Source of the DNA: CAYRFQ01 sp964423615 | GTDB lineage: Bacteria; Planctomycetota; Planctomycetia; Gemmatales; Gemmataceae | DNA: 64,000 nucleotides | NCBI GenBank assembly: GCA_964423615.1 | Contig: CAYRFQ010000033.1 | Span: forward strand, 16,612-80,611 | Reading direction: 5' to 3' | Shown here: positions 45,661-55,034 of the stretch, piece by piece | Layout: each line of letters starts with the position of its first letter | Position numbering within the stretch: position 1 is the stretch's first letter | The notes under the pieces: model-generated | The model's input: only the letters and a program-made list of their open reading frames with translations | What the model was told of the DNA's origin: nothing | The model's database searches: none | Position numbers and translations under genes: made by a program

Positions 45661-47133
45661 ATGACAACTGCAACCGAACCGACGATCATCGAAATTCGCG
45701 ATCTGGACGAAGCCAAAACCTTGTTGTTGCAAGGCCTCTGGCTCCAACGAGTCGAGAAACCAGCACCGAACAACGTCGTCCTGGCCCTGGAATGGGCTCA
45801 AGAAATCGCCAACAGCGGACAGCCGTTACCTCCCATTGGTTTCGTCTCGGACCTTGGTCATGCCCTGTACCGAACCGATGCAGGACCCACCGTCCGGCGG
45901 GATGTGATCGATGTACCAGGAGTGCCCCACGGAACCATTCGCAGCTACGAAGACCACGTTTTGGGCAAACTCATTGGCGACTATACATTCGAGCGAGCCA
46001 GCGACGTCCTCCGACAATACGACAAAAAAGAAAGGGCCAAGGGCCTCTCGTATGTACTCCAACAATTTCGTGAACGCGCTCGTTTCGGTGGAGTCCATCT
46101 CAACCCTGCGGTGATCAAGAATCTCCTCAAGGACAAGCCCGAACAATTGCTCCAAAACGCCGAAAATAGTCTCTATCAAGATGGCGTCATGTCTGAGTTA
46201 CTCGAGTCCTACGAAACGTTGATCACCGGAGCGAGAACGACCGCCGAGATTCTCGGCCCCGAGGACCTGCTCGAACTCGAACTCGGAATAGCCCTCGCGG
46301 AATTCGGTCAGCGTGTGGCTTTGCGGCAAATCGCATCAGGTGCAAAGAAACTAGAAGATTCACTGCCGTCGTACCGCATTCGTCCGATGGCTGGACGTCA
46401 AGAGGTTCCGACCCGTGTGATCGACGAAGATACCTACCCAGTGGGCGGATTCTCCTCGATCTCGAACCGAGGCACGATCGAGAGCTTGCTCCATTCCCAA
46501 CTCGCCTACATGGAACCCGAGGGGGCCGAGAGACCCGACTTATTCGACATCAAATTCCTGCGTGACGAACTCCTCTACTACGCTCGTGACGAAAACCAAT
46601 TCTTGCGTCGTCGACGCACCTTCGTTTTGCTCTTCTACCCGGACCTGGGAGACGCTCGATTCAAAGATTCGACCCTACCGTTCCAACGGTTGGTCCTTCT
46701 GTTGTCATTCGTCGTCAGTGTCGTTCGAAAACTATTGGATTGGCTCAGCGAAGACGCTCTGGTGTTCGAACTCAGATTCCTCCCAGGCAAGGACAAGTCG
46801 GAACCACTACAAGTCGAACGCGAACTTCTCGAAATGATTTTCCGCGAGCAAATCTTGAACGGATCGGTCATCGTCGAGCGAACTCCGACGCCCCAGGCGG
46901 TCGCCAAACACCTGGCCTTAAAAGCCCGGCGGAGTTTGTGTCACTGTCTCACCCTCGGAATGAAACACCACACCCTGACCGCCGACGACACAATCGTGAC
47001 TCAGCTTAGCATCGGGAAAGCCGAACCGGACATGATCGTCGGCGAAGACGAACGATTCCAATTCGAGGAATGCGACGAAGCCTGGCAGGCGTGGACAAAG
47101 GCCCTCGAAACCATACTGTCTTTGTGGCTCTAA
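45661..47133 (+). CDS. Protein with degenerate vWA-like region
   Basis: A 490-residue soluble protein. The middle (residues about 270-325) reads PVGGFSSISNRGTIESLLHS, then DLFDIKFLRDELLYYARDEN, and then RRRRTFVLLFYPDLGDARF and RLVLLLSFVVSVVRKLLDWL, which looks like a vWA fold whose metal site (DxSxS) is lost. I recall similar proteins in AAA-ATPase/vWA ternary conflict systems (FtsH-type), but this is from memory and no AAA partner is adjacent. The N-terminal 250 residues are unclassified. Function unknown. Confidence 0.55.
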   Translation: MTTATEPTIIEIRDLDEAKTLLLQGLWLQRVEKPAPNNVVLALEWAQEIANSGQPLPPIGFVSDLGHALYRTDAGPTVRRDVIDVPGVPHGTIRSYEDHVLGKLIGDYTFERASDVLRQYDKKERAKGLSYVLQQFRERARFGGVHLNPAVIKNLLKDKPEQLLQNAENSLYQDGVMSELLESYETLITGARTTAEILGPEDLLELELGIALAEFGQRVALRQIASGAKKLEDSLPSYRIRPMAGRQEVPTRVIDEDTYPVGGFSSISNRGTIESLLHSQLAYMEPEGAERPDLFDIKFLRDELLYYARDENQFLRRRRTFVLLFYPDLGDARFKDSTLPFQRLVLLLSFVVSVVRKLLDWLSEDALVFELRFLPGKDKSEPLQVERELLEMIFREQILNGSVIVERTPTPQAVAKHLALKARRSLCHCLTLGMKHHTLTADDTIVTQLSIGKAEPDMIVGEDERFQFEECDEAWQAWTKALETILSLWL

Positions 47134-47194
47134 CGACTCCCCATCCCAATCAAGGGATCGAACAAGGCGACCACCGAGTCTGCCTTTCTTTCTG

Positions 47195-48695
47195 ATGAGT
47201 TGCCTTTTAGTGGGACCATGCTGTTCTGTGGTCCTCGGACAACAGAAGAAACCCCAACGGCCACTTCCGGATTTCACCAAGCCGTTGTAGCAGCGACCAA
47301 CTGTTGCCGAAACAACCATCATCACAGGCCAACCTTACTTCATCGAAGGAAAGCCGTGGGTCGATAAATAGAAAATAGTCGAGCCGACGGTCCCATTGAT
47401 CCCTGGCTTCCTATCATTGGTGGTCAACAAAAGAACTTTCGTTTGTGGGTCAACCTACAGAGGTATTTCCACTCACTGGATCAACCACCATAAGTTCCCG
47501 GATGGTTCTGTTGCTCAACCACGACAGATACATTGGAGGTCGTTCGAGTTCGATGGGGCTTTAGAATCATCCTTGGAGCATGATTACAATCGTAACATTA
47601 TCGAGTGGTTGACCAGAGAGTCGGCATCCGCTGATCGGATGATAGTATTGGAAAACGGTCGTATCGGCAGCCTCAGCACCGACGGTAAGCGAATCTTTGC
47701 GGTTGATACTTTTTCCTTCCTGCGACCCGACCCCCCTCAGCGGGCGTGGCTTTTCCCACGCCCAGATCGACCTTTGACTCCAAAGTTACGACGGCTATAT
47801 TCCGCCAACAGCCTTCGTGCCTACGATGTCGAAAGTGGGAAGTTGATTTGGTGCAAAGGACTAGATGACTTGTTCGGTGCCCCTGCGAATTCGTTGTCGG
47901 ATGGACATTTTCTTGGCCCCGCTACCTACTAGGGAAAACAACTGTACTGCTTGCACGAAAAGAACAACGGGACAATTCGGCTCATCGTCCTCGACCCACA
48001 AGATGGCAAGTTGATCAAAGCGCACGAGCTGGCGCAAGTTCCTGACAAATTCTTGGAAAGCCGCCTCCGCCGAGTGCATGGAGTCAAACTAATGTCCTCA
48101 GGCGATTTGTTACTCTGCCCAACCCACGCTGGGGTATTGATCGCTTTTGACGCAAAGCAAAAAGAACGTCGCATGGGTTTACCATTACCGCCAACCAACC
48201 TTACGAATCCGCCCCGAAACTCTCGCCAGCTCGTGGAAGCACCCAAAGCCGACCATAACGAAAGACAGTGTCATCTTCACCGCTCCAGATGCGAATAGTA
48301 TCTTCTGCGTCGATCTCTTAACTGGCCAGAAGAAATGGAAAGCGCAGCGCAAAGACGACGTGTATCTCGCCGGAGTGTTCGAAAACAACGTTCTGCTTGT
48401 CGGAAAAGACAGCACGCGTGCATTATCTGCCAAGACCGGACAACAAGTGTGGGAGACCAAAACTGGACTTCCATCAGGCGTCGGGACAGTTTCCCAGGGA
48501 CGCTATTTCTTACCCCTCGCAAAGGGGAATAAATCCCAGAAGCCGGAAGTAGCGGTCCTCGACCCGAAGGAAGGAAAACTCCTGCGGCGACTCCCAGTGG
48601 CAAAGGGACACATTCCCGGCAACTTGGTCTTTCATCGCGATGCGGTTGTCTCACAGACAAGCGAAACCATCGCGGTCTACCCGATCAAGAGGTGA
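47195..48695 (+). pseudogene. PQQ-like beta-propeller pseudogene
   Basis: One reading frame from about 47195 (signal-like MSCLLVGPCCSVVLGQQ) encodes a propeller protein similar to planctomycete PQQ-repeat proteins, with blades such as GKRIFAVDTFSFL and DVESGKLIWCKGL. It is broken by three in-frame TAG codons at 47288, 47369 and 47930, and then by a 1-nt insertion in an A-run near 48155-48165. The next frame continues with VFENNVLLVGKDSTRALSAK and DPKEGKLLRRLPVAKG to a stop at 48693. Intact genes here also end in TAG, so TAG is not recoded. The true start may lie a little upstream. Confidence 0.8.
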
Positions 48696-49361
48696 GAGAG
48701 TTGCGTTGTCCGTAGATAAGTTACCATCTTGAGCCGTGCGAAACCGAGGGCAGCCCATTCAGCTCTTTTTCGTTGGATTGCGGAAGGGTGTTCCTTCGGA
48801 TTCTGAAATTTCGGTTTGCCGAAGAATCGTAGGTACACGCGGTAGGCAGTCGGCTCAACAAGTGTCGTGGTTTCGATTTTCAGCCCCGCAGGGGAGATAG
48901 ATCCTAGACGTGAGTGTGACCCCACGGAACTCAAAGAACCAAAACAAACACGACTCTTATCCATCCGTCCACCCCCGCGTGTACTCAGAAAGCTCTGCCA
49001 AGACAAAGGTGCATCCGGCTCGCGTGTGGTTGCGAACCGGATTAGCATTTCGTTTCCGTTGCAAAATCTGCCCTCTGCCTGCCCACTCGCCAACTGACAC
49101 TGCTTGAGTTTATCTAATGGTCCAGCTTGACGCTGACATAAAGTCGGTCATTGTGGTTCAAATTCGAACGGTATGAAGAAAGATGTGTTTGGAGAGACTG
49201 ATAATACTCAAACTGGATAACGACATCCTCTGTCCGGACTTGTCCTCGAAGGTGTCCGAGGCCTAATGAATCCTCACACAACCGTTGGCTTCTCTCGTCC
49301 CTGTGACTATCAATGGATGAGATACGGTTACTGGGAAGTTCGACAAAGAGAAAGTGAAGAA
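48696..49361. other. Repeat-bearing intergenic region
   Basis: About 665 bp downstream of the pseudogene and upstream of the adenosyltransferase gene. It holds the A module (48841-48970), an inverted-repeat arm and a segment related to 42321-42340. The frame of the next gene stays open back to 49266 without a sensible start. Confidence 0.5.
48841..48970. repeat. Dispersed repeat, A module
   Basis: It contains TTTCGATTTTCAGCCCCGCA, GATCCTAGACGTGAGTGTGA, CCCCACGGAACTCAAAGAAC and ACACGACTCTTATCC. It is close to 26824-26945. It sits directly after a copy of CGTAGGTACACGCG (48828-48841), so the A module may lie inside the other repeat. Confidence 0.8.
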
Positions 49362-49955
49362 ATGGTTTTTCTATCGAAGATATACACGAAGGCAGGCGAC
49401 CAGGGGGAGACCGGACTCGGAGACGGAACTCGAGTCAGTAAGGACCACCCTCGCGTTCAAGCTTATGGCAGCGTGGACGAACTCAACGCGACCATTGGTT
49501 TGCTAGTAGCGCAAGGGCTTGCCGAAGACACAGAGAAAGAACTCGTTACGATTTTCCGAGACATCCAGAACGACTTATTCGATTTAGGAGCGGATTTGTG
49601 CGTCCCAGAAAACAACGAGGAAGCCGACCAAAAACGCCTTCGCGTTCGTGAAGAACAGGTCACTCGTTTGGAAAAATTGATTGATCAATACAACACTCGT
49701 CTCGAACCACTCAGGACGTTCGTGTTGCCTGGAGGAAGTGTGACCGCTGCTTGGTGCCACCTTGCCCGGACCGTTTGTCGACGTGCCGAGCGGGAAGTCG
49801 TTGCTCTGGCTCACCACGAATCGGTCAACAAAGTTGCACTCATTTATTTGAACCGACTTTCGGACTTGTTGTTTGTCATGGGACGAATTTGCAACGACGA
49901 CGGCAAAGCCGACGTTTTGTGGGAACCCGGCCGAACTGTCGCCAAGCAAAAATGA
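49362..49955 (+). CDS. Cob(I)alamin adenosyltransferase, PduO type
   Basis: A 197-residue protein from ATG 49362 (MVFLSKIYTKAGDQGETGLG); the frame is open upstream to 49266. It has the N-terminal ATP loop TKAGDQGETGLGDGTRVSKD, the helix YGSVDELNATIGLLVA, and the conserved RTFVLPGGS...ARTVCRRAER and YLNRLSDLLFVMGR. It transfers adenosine from ATP to cob(I)alamin. Together with cobS at 32 kb it shows cobalamin metabolism in this organism. Confidence 0.93.
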   Translation: MVFLSKIYTKAGDQGETGLGDGTRVSKDHPRVQAYGSVDELNATIGLLVAQGLAEDTEKELVTIFRDIQNDLFDLGADLCVPENNEEADQKRLRVREEQVTRLEKLIDQYNTRLEPLRTFVLPGGSVTAAWCHLARTVCRRAEREVVALAHHESVNKVALIYLNRLSDLLFVMGRICNDDGKADVLWEPGRTVAKQK

Positions 49956-50985
49956 TAACTCAACCAGTAAAGCCAAAACGCATACCGACGTTCGGAACAC
50001 CCCAGAGAATCAAGCTCATCTACAATCGGTTAACACGTTCGCGGTGTGCGTGGTCACGAACGATCTTCAAACACTCTTCGAGTTGATCGAAAAATTCTTC
50101 AGCTTTCAAATGGTTCTCACGTAATTTTCGAAGCCCATTTTGGAGAGCAACCAAAGTGGGATATTGACTGCGTCGCCGCACAGGCCGACTCAAGTCCCGA
50201 AAGTCCGAAAGTTCTGTCAATAGTGTAAAATAGACAAGATCGTGTAACTCACGAGCACATTTCTCGGTGTGCCCGAGTAGTTGCCGTAAAGGCATACGTC
50301 GAACAATGTTAGCGTCAACCATGGTCCGGCCTCGACTAAGTTCCGGGTAATCATCTCACAGCTTCTTCCATCTCGGTATCGTATCAAAAAGCCGGTGTTG
50401 AACGAATCCGAGAATGGGAAAATTGAATCGGACAATCGGTTGACTCGCCGCAACCTCCATCGTCGAAACCAAGTATCGAAAATGCAGGATCGACCGGTTT
50501 CAAGACAGCCGACCATCTCAAAAGAAACCCGCAGCTCACCAGTCAAAACCAAAATCAAACCATTACACATAAATGGGTCAAGTTTGTCTGAAATTGTGGA
50601 ATTTCCTGTTTGTGATCGAAACAAGGAATTCACAACGCACTGCTAAGGGTTCTGAGCCCCAAAGGATTTAATTGTAGCCACGTGGCGATGTTAGGGTCGT
50701 CACACAGAAAGGAATGCCGGTCAGTTCTTCGTTGGGGCCGTGCGATGGTTCTCTCAGCGACGATGGTACACGAACAAAGAGATATGGTGTGGGATGTTGT
50801 CGCACCCTTTTAGGCAAACGTGTTTTCCTAGCCATCTACAAAGATCGAAGACAACAAACCGAACACAAAAAGTGACGGAAAATCATTGATCCAAAAGAAA
50901 GACCGAATTGCACTGGCTTTGCAATCTCTCCCCGAAGTCGATATCGTGGAAAGATATCAGTCATTGCTTGTGTTTCAGGAGATTT
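49956..50985. other. Gene-poor region upstream of uxaA
   Basis: About 1 kb. The only candidate gene is the small minus-strand frame at 50020-50322. A further minus-strand frame (50217-50633) overlaps it and looks non-coding. Nothing else is supported between 50640 and 50985; the uxaA frame is open to 50908 but has no better start. Confidence 0.4.
50020..50322 (-). CDS. Small hypothetical protein
   Basis: A 100-residue frame (ATG 50322; ATG 50295 also possible). It is predicted helical, with alternating charged residues (LRENHLKAEEFFDQLEECLK) that would suit a coiled coil. No motif or family recognised and no clear ribosome-binding site. Kept as uncertain because composition is protein-like. 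Confidence 0.35.
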   Translation of the reverse strand: MVDANIVRRMPLRQLLGHTEKCARELHDLVYFTLLTELSDFRDLSRPVRRRSQYPTLVALQNGLRKLRENHLKAEEFFDQLEECLKIVRDHAHRERVNRL

Positions 50986-52533
50986 ATGATGGCCCTTGTG
51001 CCGTTACAGGATATAGCTGTTACGCTCCGTCCGGAAGATAATGTTGCCATTGCGACTCAGAACCTTCACAAAGGTTTGCGGGTCGAACTCGGTGGCCAGA
51101 CGATCGAACTACCTCAAGCCATTCGATTGGGACACAAGGTCGCCATCCGACCCATTCCCAAAAAGGAACCGGTGTATAAGTACGGTCAGATCATCGGATT
51201 TGCGAACGAAGACATTCCTCTTGGCGAACATGTCCACGAACATAACATCTCCGCAGAAGCGTTCGAAAGAGATTACGCCTTCTGTGTGGATTGTCCTCCC
51301 CCCATGCCGACACCCGAGCCCCGCTATTTCCTGGGGTACGACCGAGGAAATGGACGCTACGGTACCAGAAATTACGTCGCCATCATCAGCACCGTGAACT
51401 GTTCGGCGAGTACCAACAAATATATCTCCGAGCGAATCCGAGCTTCTGGAATCCTTGACGAATTTGCCAACATAGACGGAGTCGTCGCCATCACCCACAA
51501 GGCTGGTTGTGCGATGCAGTATGGTGGCGAAGATCACAACCAACTTGACCGAACACTGGCGGGCTTTGCGAAGCATCCAAACGTGGCGGCTTATGTAATC
51601 ATCGGCCTTGGGTGCGAAACGGGGGCTGCGATTCATCTCATCGAGAACCAGGGATTGATTCAACTCAACGGTGGGAACGGGCCACCTGTGTTGTCGATCC
51701 AAGAAACTGGTGGTATTGCGAAAACGGTCGAAGCTGGCGTCCGTATGGTGGTGCAGATGTTGCCGAGGGCCAACGACGTTCGTCGTACCAAGCTATCGGC
51801 CGACAAATTGATTCTTGGAACGCAATGTGGCGGTTCCGACGGGAACAGCGGAGTAACGGCGAATCCGGCACTCGGCGTTGCGGCCGACATGTTGGTGGCC
51901 CAAGGGGGGACGGCCATCCTGGCCGAGACTTCCGAGATTTACGGAGCCGAACATTTGCTCACTCGGCGGGCGATTTCTCGCGAGGTTGGCGAGAAGCTCG
52001 TCGACCGAATCAAGTGGTGGGAATGGTATGCAGGTATTTTCGGTACCGAAATCAACAACAATCCTTCTCCAGGGAATAAAGAAGGAGGTCTGACTACGAT
52101 TTATGAAAAATCCCTTGGGGCCATTGCAAAGGGCGGAACGACGGCTTTGATGGACGTTTTGCGCTATGCCGAACCGGCTCGAAAGAAGGGCTTTTTGATC
52201 ATGGATACGCCAGGGTACGATCCTGTGAGCATGACCGGACTCGTCGCCGGAGGGGCCAACGTACTTGCCTTCACGACGGGGCGAGGTTCGGTCTTCGGGT
52301 GCAAGCCCGTGCCGTCGATCAAAATCGCAACGAACACCCCAATGTACGAGCAGATGATCGACGATATGGATGTCAACGCCGGAGTCGTCTTGGAAGGCGT
52401 TTCCGTCGAAGAACTCGGGAAGCAAATGTTCGAAGAGATTTTGGAAGTCGCCAGCGGGAAGAAAACGAAAAGTGAACTGAGCGGAGTCGGGGAAGAAGAG
52501 TTTGCGCCTTGGAGTGTGGGGCCGACGTTGTGA
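50986..52533 (+). CDS. uxaA: UxaA-family altronate dehydratase
   Basis: A 515-residue protein from ATG 50986, preceded by CAGGAG. The N-terminal ~95 residues form the SAF/UxaA domain (RPEDNVAIATQNLHKG), and the main domain has GYDRGNGRYGTRNYVAIIST, a C..C-type metal/cluster region (HKAGCAMQYGG), and MDTPGYDPVSMTGLVAGGAN. Family members dehydrate altronate or galactarate to 2-keto-3-deoxy sugars. The exact substrate here is not proved. It stands alone, with no uxu or kdg gene adjacent. Confidence 0.88.
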   Translation: MMALVPLQDIAVTLRPEDNVAIATQNLHKGLRVELGGQTIELPQAIRLGHKVAIRPIPKKEPVYKYGQIIGFANEDIPLGEHVHEHNISAEAFERDYAFCVDCPPPMPTPEPRYFLGYDRGNGRYGTRNYVAIISTVNCSASTNKYISERIRASGILDEFANIDGVVAITHKAGCAMQYGGEDHNQLDRTLAGFAKHPNVAAYVIIGLGCETGAAIHLIENQGLIQLNGGNGPPVLSIQETGGIAKTVEAGVRMVVQMLPRANDVRRTKLSADKLILGTQCGGSDGNSGVTANPALGVAADMLVAQGGTAILAETSEIYGAEHLLTRRAISREVGEKLVDRIKWWEWYAGIFGTEINNNPSPGNKEGGLTTIYEKSLGAIAKGGTTALMDVLRYAEPARKKGFLIMDTPGYDPVSMTGLVAGGANVLAFTTGRGSVFGCKPVPSIKIATNTPMYEQMIDDMDVNAGVVLEGVSVEELGKQMFEEILEVASGKKTKSELSGVGEEEFAPWSVGPTL

Positions 52534-52782
52534 TATTCGCCAGTCAATCGGGGATTTTGCACAATATTCCGCCCGGAATTACGAATAATGGTGCGTAGGG
52601 CATTTGGAGGGCAACTTCCTAAATTGGAATGGGCCTTCGACACGAAACCGATTCGCAAGCGAAACACTCAGACGAAACGGATCGTCGCTTATCCTTCGAG
52701 GTTGTACAAGAGATAGCACAGTCGAATCGTTGTTCCCAAATTTGGAAGTTGTAAGATCACTTCCTTCGAGAAAGGGTTAGAC

Positions 52783-53697
52783 ATGACACAACTGAATAAC
52801 GTGGTAGACCCATTTGGTGAAGTGAATGTCTACCCAGCATCTAGCGGGAAAGTTCGAGTGACGGCCACGATCTTGATGGAGCCGAACAAGGAAGGTAGCC
52901 AAACGGGCATCGCCCTCGATGGTTCGTACTCGATGGAAGAACTCTATGGTGGGGAACAGCCCGCGAGCGGTGGATTTCTCGGTGGTCTTTTTGGTGGTGG
53001 CAAGAAGCAGACCAAGGCCAACGAAATAACACCTGTTGCGCAGGACGTTTGTGAGTACCTTGCTCGCAAGATCGACGCCGATGGCGGCACGACTTGCATT
53101 TACTGGGCGTGCGGTCCTGGCGGAACTCAGATCGAGGAAATCGGCGATTTGACCGCCGACGAAGCCAAGAGCCATGTGTTCGGACCACCCAAAAAGTTTG
53201 GCACCGGGACACAACTCTTGCCAGCGGTTCGACACTTCGCCGAAAAGTTTGCAGATGCTCCGTGGGGCTTCTACGTGTTTATCACCGACGGCGCGTTGCA
53301 TGACTTGACCGAAGTGAAGAGGTTCACCAAGACGCTGGCCCAAGAGATTTCGGCAGGGAAACGAAAGCCGCTCAAGCTCATCTTGATCGGTGTTGGCCCA
53401 GACGTCGACGAGAGACAAATGGAAGAACTCGACGATCTCGAGACGGGAACGGACGTGGATATCTGGGATCACAAACTTGCGGCGGACCTTCGAGTGCTGA
53501 CTCAGATTTTTGCCGAGGTCGTCGACAAGAACGCTCGGGTCTCGGACAATGGGAAGATTCTTGATCCGTCGGGGAACGTCGTGAAGAACTATTCCGACAC
53601 GGGGTTGCCCGCGTTCATCGAATTTGAAATCGACGCCAACGCCGAACACTTCGTGCTCGACGTGGAAGGCCAACAGATTCAACAATCGTTGCGGTAA
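52783..53697 (+). CDS. vWA-domain protein, first of a pair
   Basis: A 304-residue protein. After an N-terminal VDPFGEVNVYP/RVTATILMEP block comes a vWA domain with an intact MIDAS: ALDGSYSM (DxSxS, about 43-50), Thr in FGTGTQLLPA (about 144) and Asp in FITDGALHD (about 168). A Gly-rich insert (GGFLGGLFGGGKK, about 65-77) separates strand and helix. It probably binds divalent metal and a protein partner in the cytoplasm; no signal or membrane segment. The next gene is a paralogue 57 bp downstream. Confidence 0.9.
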   Translation: MTQLNNVVDPFGEVNVYPASSGKVRVTATILMEPNKEGSQTGIALDGSYSMEELYGGEQPASGGFLGGLFGGGKKQTKANEITPVAQDVCEYLARKIDADGGTTCIYWACGPGGTQIEEIGDLTADEAKSHVFGPPKKFGTGTQLLPAVRHFAEKFADAPWGFYVFITDGALHDLTEVKRFTKTLAQEISAGKRKPLKLILIGVGPDVDERQMEELDDLETGTDVDIWDHKLAADLRVLTQIFAEVVDKNARVSDNGKILDPSGNVVKNYSDTGLPAFIEFEIDANAEHFVLDVEGQQIQQSLR

Positions 53698-53754
53698 TCA
53701 TCCGCATTCCTCTCGAACCACATCGACTCTTCAGAGACAAAGGATTTCTGGCAT

Positions 53755-54909
53755 ATGACGCAGCTCAAGAAAACAGTTGATCCGTTTGGCGAAGTGAATG
53801 TTTATCCGGGACCGAACAATCGAACTCGTGTGACGGCCACGATCTTGATGGAGCCTTACAAAGAAGGTGCCCAAACAGGAATCGCTCTCGACGGTTCGGG
53901 TTCCATGAAGAAGCTCTACGGCGAAGAAGCTGGTGGCGTCGTCTCGCCAATTTTCAAAAAGCAAGCGGCTGAGAACTACATGTCTCCGGTTGCCCAAGAA
54001 TTGTGTGGTTATCTGGCCGACAAGATCGACGCCGATGGCGGCACGACTTGCATTTACTGGGCCGTCGGGATGGGCGGTCAAGAAGTGCAAGTCATCGGTG
54101 ACATGACTGGCAGCCAGGTTCGTAACCACGTTTTCGGGCCTCCGGCGGAATACGGAACCGGGACGTATTTGTTGCCTGCCGTGAAATATTTTGTAGATCG
54201 ATTCCGCGATGCCCCATGGGGCTTTTACGTGTTCATCACCGACGGAGAGTTGTTCGATCTCGAAGAAGTCAAGCAGTACACCACGCAGCTTGCTCAGGAC
54301 ATCGAAGCTGGACGTCGCAACCCAGTCAAATTCGTGTTGATCGGGCTCGGTGAAGAAGTGAATGGGGCTCAACTCGAAGATCTTGACGATCTGGACACGG
54401 GCACGAGCATTGATTTGTGGGATCATAAACTGGCCTCGGAATTGCGGGTGCTCGAGCAAATCTTTGCCGAAGTTGTCGACGAGAACACCCGTGTAGCGGA
54501 CCACGGAAAAATATTGGCCCCGAACGGAGCCGTCCTTGCAAACTTCTCGGATACGGGTTTGCCCGCGTTCCTTGAGTTCGAGGTTGCCACGGGCACAAGT
54601 TACTTCACCCTCGAAGTCAACGGAAACCGCATTCAGCAGCCGCTTTCAGACACGGCTGTCGTGCCGTCCTCGGAGATTAACGCGTCTCTTCCGCAGAGGA
54701 CCCCGGCCCAAAGTCAGACTCAGGGGCAGACGAATACTCAGACCCAAGGTCAAACACCAACGCCGCCTCCATTACCCAAGGAAGCCACTGAAATTGGAGC
54801 AGACGACTTGATCGAAGACCCACAACAGATCGTCAATCCAGATGAGGATGATGATGCACTGTGGAAACAGATTGACTTGCGGCCGTCCGAAGAAGACGAA
54901 AAGCTCTAA
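53755..54909 (+). CDS. vWA-domain protein, second of a pair
   Basis: A 384-residue paralogue of the previous gene with the same N-terminal block and MIDAS (ALDGSGSM, YGTGTYLLPA, FITDGELFD). It adds a C-terminal tail (about 300-384) made of Gln/Thr/Pro repeats and an acidic end, not present in the first copy. The copies arose by tandem duplication and then gained or lost the tail. Transcription should end at the strong terminator 30 bp downstream. Role unknown; vWA proteins often pair with AAA ATPases, but none is next to them. Confidence 0.9.
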   Translation: MTQLKKTVDPFGEVNVYPGPNNRTRVTATILMEPYKEGAQTGIALDGSGSMKKLYGEEAGGVVSPIFKKQAAENYMSPVAQELCGYLADKIDADGGTTCIYWAVGMGGQEVQVIGDMTGSQVRNHVFGPPAEYGTGTYLLPAVKYFVDRFRDAPWGFYVFITDGELFDLEEVKQYTTQLAQDIEAGRRNPVKFVLIGLGEEVNGAQLEDLDDLDTGTSIDLWDHKLASELRVLEQIFAEVVDENTRVADHGKILAPNGAVLANFSDTGLPAFLEFEVATGTSYFTLEVNGNRIQQPLSDTAVVPSSEINASLPQRTPAQSQTQGQTNTQTQGQTPTPPPLPKEATEIGADDLIEDPQQIVNPDEDDDALWKQIDLRPSEEDEKL

Positions 54910-54939
54910 AGCCCACCAAGAGTTGAGAATCGAGAATTC

Positions 54940-54981
54940 AACACAAAAAGCCGCCGATATTTATCGGCGGCTTTTTGTGTT
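54940..54981. terminator. Strong intrinsic terminator, bidirectional
   Basis: AACACAAAAAGCCGCCGATA is followed by TT and its exact inverse, TATCGGCGGCTTTTTGTGTT. The stem has a G/C-rich core flanked by A-run and T-run, so it should terminate transcripts on both strands (the vWA pair and the convergent peptidase gene). Confidence 0.92.
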
Positions 54982-55034
54982 GATTGTCGGTGGGCCAAGG
55001 CCTAACCGATGTTGATGCAAATCCCGAATTCGGG

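Noticed and set aside
47288..47932. Use of TAG as a sense codon (pyrrolysine-like recoding)
   Set aside because: Functional genes here end in TAG and the locus also has a frameshift, so decay is simpler.
49130..49180. TTCAAATTCGAA as a tRNA T-loop
   Set aside because: No T-stem, acceptor stem or anticodon arm can be drawn around it.
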